64,000 nt of DNA from Acanthococcus lagerstroemiae (Eukaryota > Arthropoda > Insecta > Hemiptera > Eriococcidae), in the NCBI GenBank assembly GCA_031841125.1, contig CM063107.1:69203814-69267813 (forward strand), given 5' to 3'. The notes below the pieces were generated by a model. That model saw only the letters and a program-made list of their open reading frames with translations, did not search any database and was not told the DNA's origin. Each line of letters starts with the position of its first letter. Position 1 is the stretch's first letter. Both the position numbers and the translations under genes were made by a program. Shown here piece after piece: positions 43,201 to 49,200 of the stretch.

Positions 43201-46200
43201 GTCACCACTTTTTCGGGGGTTAAAGTAATTTTAAATTAGTATCGTAGTCTTCTATTAGACACAAGTATTACGCAATCATCATTCCTCAATATTATCATCC
43301 TTAGATTGTAGAAGAATTACACCTAGCCGTATTGCCACTATCCTACGAACCATAGACAAAATTCTAAAAAATTGAATATGAGATATTGTACAAGAATTTT
43401 ACCAAGCCCCCTCCTCATTTCTGTTTACGAATTCCGTATCATTTCAGACACGTATTGTATTTGCTGACCATTTTAATTTGCCACTCTCCTCAGACACACT
43501 AAATGTTAAGCCCGTTTCTACTTCATGCGCCACAATCTCCAAGTGAGGATGAAATTTCGGAATACGTGAACAATTATATCAGTATTCTATTTAATAGCAT
43601 AGCTGACTCCTCACATTCTACCCCCACCTCGAAGTGTTACAATTTTCAGGTTCGAGTAAAATCAATACAGAAATCGAATTTAGTGACTTTAAAAACCTAC
43701 GAAACTACGTCCATATTGTATTCAATAATGAATTTAGCCCCCTCCTCCCCTACTTAGATGCTACATTCAAAGTAGGGCTGTAATGATATAAAAATCAAAC
43801 TTGGTAACCCTAATAACTCATGAAATGACATTCATGTTGCATTTTATGGAAAATCTGGGCCTTCGACTATTCTTAGGTGCCACAGTTTGCAAATTAAGGA
43901 TAAATTGTAATAAGTAATGAGTTCAGCGACCTAAATACCACCAAAAGACATCCATCTTCAATAAAAGATTAAGTCCAAACTCTCTACAAGGTGCTAGAAT
44001 TTGCAAATCAGGGGTAAATGGTCATTGGAAATAGGTTTAGTAACCCTTAAAATCCCTTACAGGACATCTATATTGCATTTCATAAAAATTTTGAGCCCAC
44101 CACTACATTCCACAATTTTGAATTTACAGCCACACACACCATCATCGAAACGGAATTCTGCGACTTTGAAACCTTCACAGCCGATTTCTTGATTTGGTGA
44201 TTGGGGCCAATAAATAAATAAATAAAAAAAAAAAAAAGTCATTTACCATGCGAAAAAACACAAAATTTCCAAATGCGATATCTCAGGAGCGGGCAGGAGA
44301 GAGAGAGAAAAAGTTCTAGGGATAGGTCGATAAGACTGTATAGAAACGGGTTTGGGAGAGTTGCACTTCTTCGGTTCTTTAAAGTCGACGAGATTACAAA
44401 CAATGTCGAAAATTCTGTTTTCCCCCATAAGACCTATGTTAAGGCGTTGCATTACATGGGCTCATTTTGACTCTCCATTTCTCAAAGGGGGGAGGGGGTT
44501 CTATGGCAGAATACAGATACAAAAAATTACAAGAAACCACAATCACCTAAAATTTCGAGTAAATTAATTCTGCTGTTTATAATTTTGCAATGCGACCGTA
44601 GTTAAAAAGTTATTGTGGAAAAACTCAGGAAGGAGACACTTATGATGTTTTAGAGGGCTCGACGTGGGCTCAGGATTGGCAACATTTCTCAAGATATTCC
44701 TCAGGATCTTAACTACAAATGTGCCCAGTGGAACGTTCGTATACAAAAATGCAGGGATTGGGTACATTCAATTAGCATCCGGACTACCAGTGGTGTAGCC
44801 GGGGAGGGGGGCAATGGAAGCGAATTCCCCCCCCCCAGGCACCTGAAACTGAATGTAAAATATGCAAAAGTGAACAATTTTTCGCCTTTAAAACATGTTT
44901 TTTTCGAAAAATGTTTCCTCGAGCAGTAATTTTACCTTCATATATGGACGCTGTTCCGCAAAAGGGAACCAACTAGCAAAATCCGCTTTTTGAGAACACG
45001 TGATTCGAAGTTGAAGAGTCATGTAGAAACTATATGACATAGCGTTTACTGATAAGCTTTCTTCAACGCGAGTACACATTTTTTGGATCGGGGGCCCAAT
45101 TTTGAAAAACAGTGGCGTAGCCAGGATTTTTCCAATGAGAGGATCAGCAAAATTTTGGGCGGCGGGGGGAAGGCACACACCTAACATGAACTGTATGTTT
45201 TTACATTGACGTATCAGTATGTTGTGCTTTTCAACTTCAGTTATGTATCTGGATTTAAATTTCATTTCGCGCATTCACTGTGATACTGCCAGAATATTAA
45301 AAAATGCTCATCTCAAGGGGGGGGGATTCATCCCCCTAATCCCCTCTTAGCTACGCTTACGCTCTTTCCAATGATACTAATAACTCATTTTGTTTACAAA
45401 TGTTGGTTGGTTCTCTTTTGTTGAACGGCGTCCATTTATAAAACAGTCCTCTAATATCGACGATTAAAAAAAAATATTTAAATGACTTTTTCCCCCTTGA
45501 AAATCTTACTCCCCCCACCCCCCTCGGGAAAATCCTGGCTACGCCACTGCGGACTACAGATTAGTTACACGTAAATAACAACGATGTCGATGAAATATCT
45601 AAGGGTGCCATAAGTACGATTGGCATTGCCTCAATATTAACAGCGTTCGGTTCGCGAGTTAACAAGAAAAATCGAAATCTTACTTTAACATTTCCCGACG
45701 ATGTTTTAAAATCGGCATAGTCGAAGCCATTCGAGCCGTAACTTACAGCGAATTCCAAAACATAATCATCATGCAAAGGTCTTCCTTGAGTGGCAATCTT
45801 AGTCACCATCATCGTTTGGTCGAGGTCGAATATCAAATACTGGTTGTTGTCCGAATGCGAGGCGGTCCATGATTGTTCGCCTTTATTTTCATGCAAAAAT
45901 AAATATGCAAAAGCACGAAAAAAACTACAGATACTACGTCACAAAAAAGCAATTAAATAAAATGGAAGCATGCTTCGGTTGGATCACATGAGTGAAACCA
46001 AAGGCAAATCGCAGACTACAACAAACACTGAATTTGCAAGAGGAACACTAAATTCCTTCAGTCTTTCAGGTAGACAACTTGGATGTACTTATCGACATGG
46101 TCCAATGAATTGTTTTACAACAATGTTGAAACAAGGGTAGAGCATCTAAAAATAACTTGAGTGTTCAATTTGAAAATATGACTGCAGGGTGTTCCAGCAT

Positions 46201-49200
46201 GGTGGGGAAAAAGGAAACTAATTATAGTGCTCTATGGTTTCACATGGGTAGAGTCGACCCGCCATTTTGATTGCAGAAAGTCATTTCAAAATCTTCCGGG
46301 TTTCCTACGATGGACTCAAGTTTTTCCAAGTTATAGTTACACTTTCGATTTCTACATGAAAATGGCCACAAAATACTAGGAATGTATTTATATTACTTTA
46401 TTTCTTTAAAAAATAAAAATTTCAAGCTGGTACGCCAGGGGGTTGAATTGAAGTTTAACACAGGATTCCCCAGAAGAAAAAAATGCAATTTTCTTTTCTT
46501 TTAAAACGTATTATAAGTATTTTTCAAAAACAAAAAATAAAATAAATAAAATCAGAAAATCTTTTTTTTTTTTTTTTAAATCACCAAAGACTTGATAAAT
46601 AATCTGTAGATAAAAATTTTGGGTAAAGGGAGGGGAGGGATATTAGGTCAGTTCTACTACTGAAATGACATCCTTCATCTAATGTTAATCAAATAAACAT
46701 CACACGTCATTTGATAACCTATTTGTATAGTTTCCAGATTCGTTAAGCCTTTTTTGAGTACCCCCTCCTCATCTTCAAAGAATCCACAGGGGTCAACAAA
46801 TAGAAACTGGGATTGCTAGATTCCCACATATCAATTATTATTTTTCTCAGTCTAGCTGTAACCCCTACTCAAAAGACTCCACAATAGGCAGTAGTATGAC
46901 ATAGTAGGGTCTCAACCTACTTTTTTTCATTTTCCTCACCTTTCTCCTATTTCATCAGTTGTCATTAAATAAAAATTTATCGGTTTCTTATCCACAAAAA
47001 AGATCTAATTAATGTCTTTCCCTTAAGGTCTTTATTAACAGTGACACAGAATATTAAAAAGCTGCTACCTGCGTTCCCTTAAAATGGTACTAAGAAGGGG
47101 GCCACGAAAATTGGTAACCAATTTTATCGGCACAGTACTCGATTTACAGGTTTTCAAGGTCGCTGGATGTGATGTTGACATTGTTTTGCGGTTCCTATCC
47201 CCCCCCCCCTTTCCGAGACTACATTCGAAAATAGTAAATTTTAGCAATTTTGGAGTACATCGATGACAATCCAAGAGTTTGAATAAAAAAAGATACTCTC
47301 AAAATCAAATTCGACAACCTCTATGGCTTAAAACTGAACACCTTACAATGATTATATTTGGACCCAACCCTTCTTTTAGGCTTTTCGAAGAGTTAGATCC
47401 AAAAAATACTCGTAGAATTGCTTTCAGAGATCTTTTTTTAAAGGAAAAAGTGCATTCAGTCTTCTAAAGGAGTTTCGTAACCAGCACACCAATACCAGGG
47501 GTATGCGAAAAAAACTATTTCACGAAATGCAAATCGAAATAACACTAGAGCCTGCTAGACTCGAAAGTCAATAGCAGCAACTAGATCGCAAAATACAGAT
47601 CATTGAGGAATGTGTCCAAAACATGAAAGGATAGACTTCACATAAACGACCGGATGAGCAAATGAAGGTCTGTGAAAAACACATAATGGAGTTTTTAAAA
47701 GGGTTATGAAATAAGCTGTTCTAGCCAGGGCGAGTCCAGACACTTAAAACCGAATTTTTTCACTCGAAGCCCTTCAACAGATCCTTTACCTCACGTCTAT
47801 CACATAATATCAACCACACTACGTTCTTCTGTACAAGAAAAATACTGAATATTGATCGTTTCTCAAATATTCAGCAGTTGCTGGCCCTCTAAACAGCAAT
47901 ACGAGGGACGAGACTCAACTGAGTACTTAAAAGGAAACTTGATATCATCTTTCAGCACGATTTAAATGAACCGATTCCCCCAAGAATCGTCTCCTTTTGT
48001 TCCATGATATTTGCAAGAGCCCTTCCCATCCGCAGTCGTTGTCCAAGTTAAACAAGTTTTGATGAATTCATCTCCGCGCGTTAATTCATACATCAAGTTA
48101 ATCATCGAATAACAGACGAAATTTCGGCACCAGGGAGTAATATTTTTCTTTTACTCATAATGCAAAAAAAAAACAAAAAAAAAAACACACAACATATCCA
48201 TGCGTAAAGAACACCTTTCGGCATCGACCTGCAAATCAAATTTTAACCCTTTTTAAACGCTGCTGTACATTAACAATATCCGGATAAACAATCGGGGAAG
48301 CATAATAGTCGATTACACGCAAGACAGGACATAAAAAAATACTCGAGAATCAGTGGCTTGTACGGAGGGTGCAAAGACTGGATGAAAGTGGCACGAGGAA
48401 ATTCTTCATATTCAAATTTACAACGCATACGCGTATTTCCAGATTTGATAGCATTGAAACATGCGAATGTAAACTGATCAATAGGTAATAACACGAGGCA
48501 GGATTATCCAAGAAAATCATAATACAGGTAGCGTATGACTGCCTAGCACTAAATGGCACAGAAGTTTCATGACATCAACTTTTCACCGGCACGTACTCTT
48601 ATTGTGATATCGCGATATGAAAACGATTGAAATTTATCGATTCTGAAGATGTTCTTCCCAAAAGGCAGTCTGATTTTGAACCCTTCAATTTGAACCCAAG
48701 TCTTCATTTCATACAGCTTGTCCGATGTACAGGGCAACTCAATTCCGGAGGAATCTTATGCATAATATCTTCCTGAATAAGCCAGTACATTGAAACCGAT
48801 GAATGCTCCATCTCTCGTCTAATGTTTTTTCAACCCACTGAATTTTATGAAATGTTCATTCAGTCAAAAAACAGAAACCTTCAATCAAGTTTCAAAAAGG
48901 CAGCTTGGAAGTCCAAGACCGATTCCATCACTGCCAGTGATGTACTGAAATTTGAAAATGGAGTCGACGACTTCTCCACTCGAGTACTCGTAGGTTCCCA
49001 CCAGGCTATTCCTTCAACACCAACTTCCTTCACAAAACACATATTTGCTTTTTCCTTCTACCGTTTACATCCAGCGTTTTCGTGAACATCACTCATCTTC
49101 TGCTGCTCAGTTATCTCTTCAAAGAACTAGCTCCCCTTCTCTGCCTTCTTCCTTGCCACCCTATTCGACTTAGATTCTGAATATTCTTCATTTTCATAGT

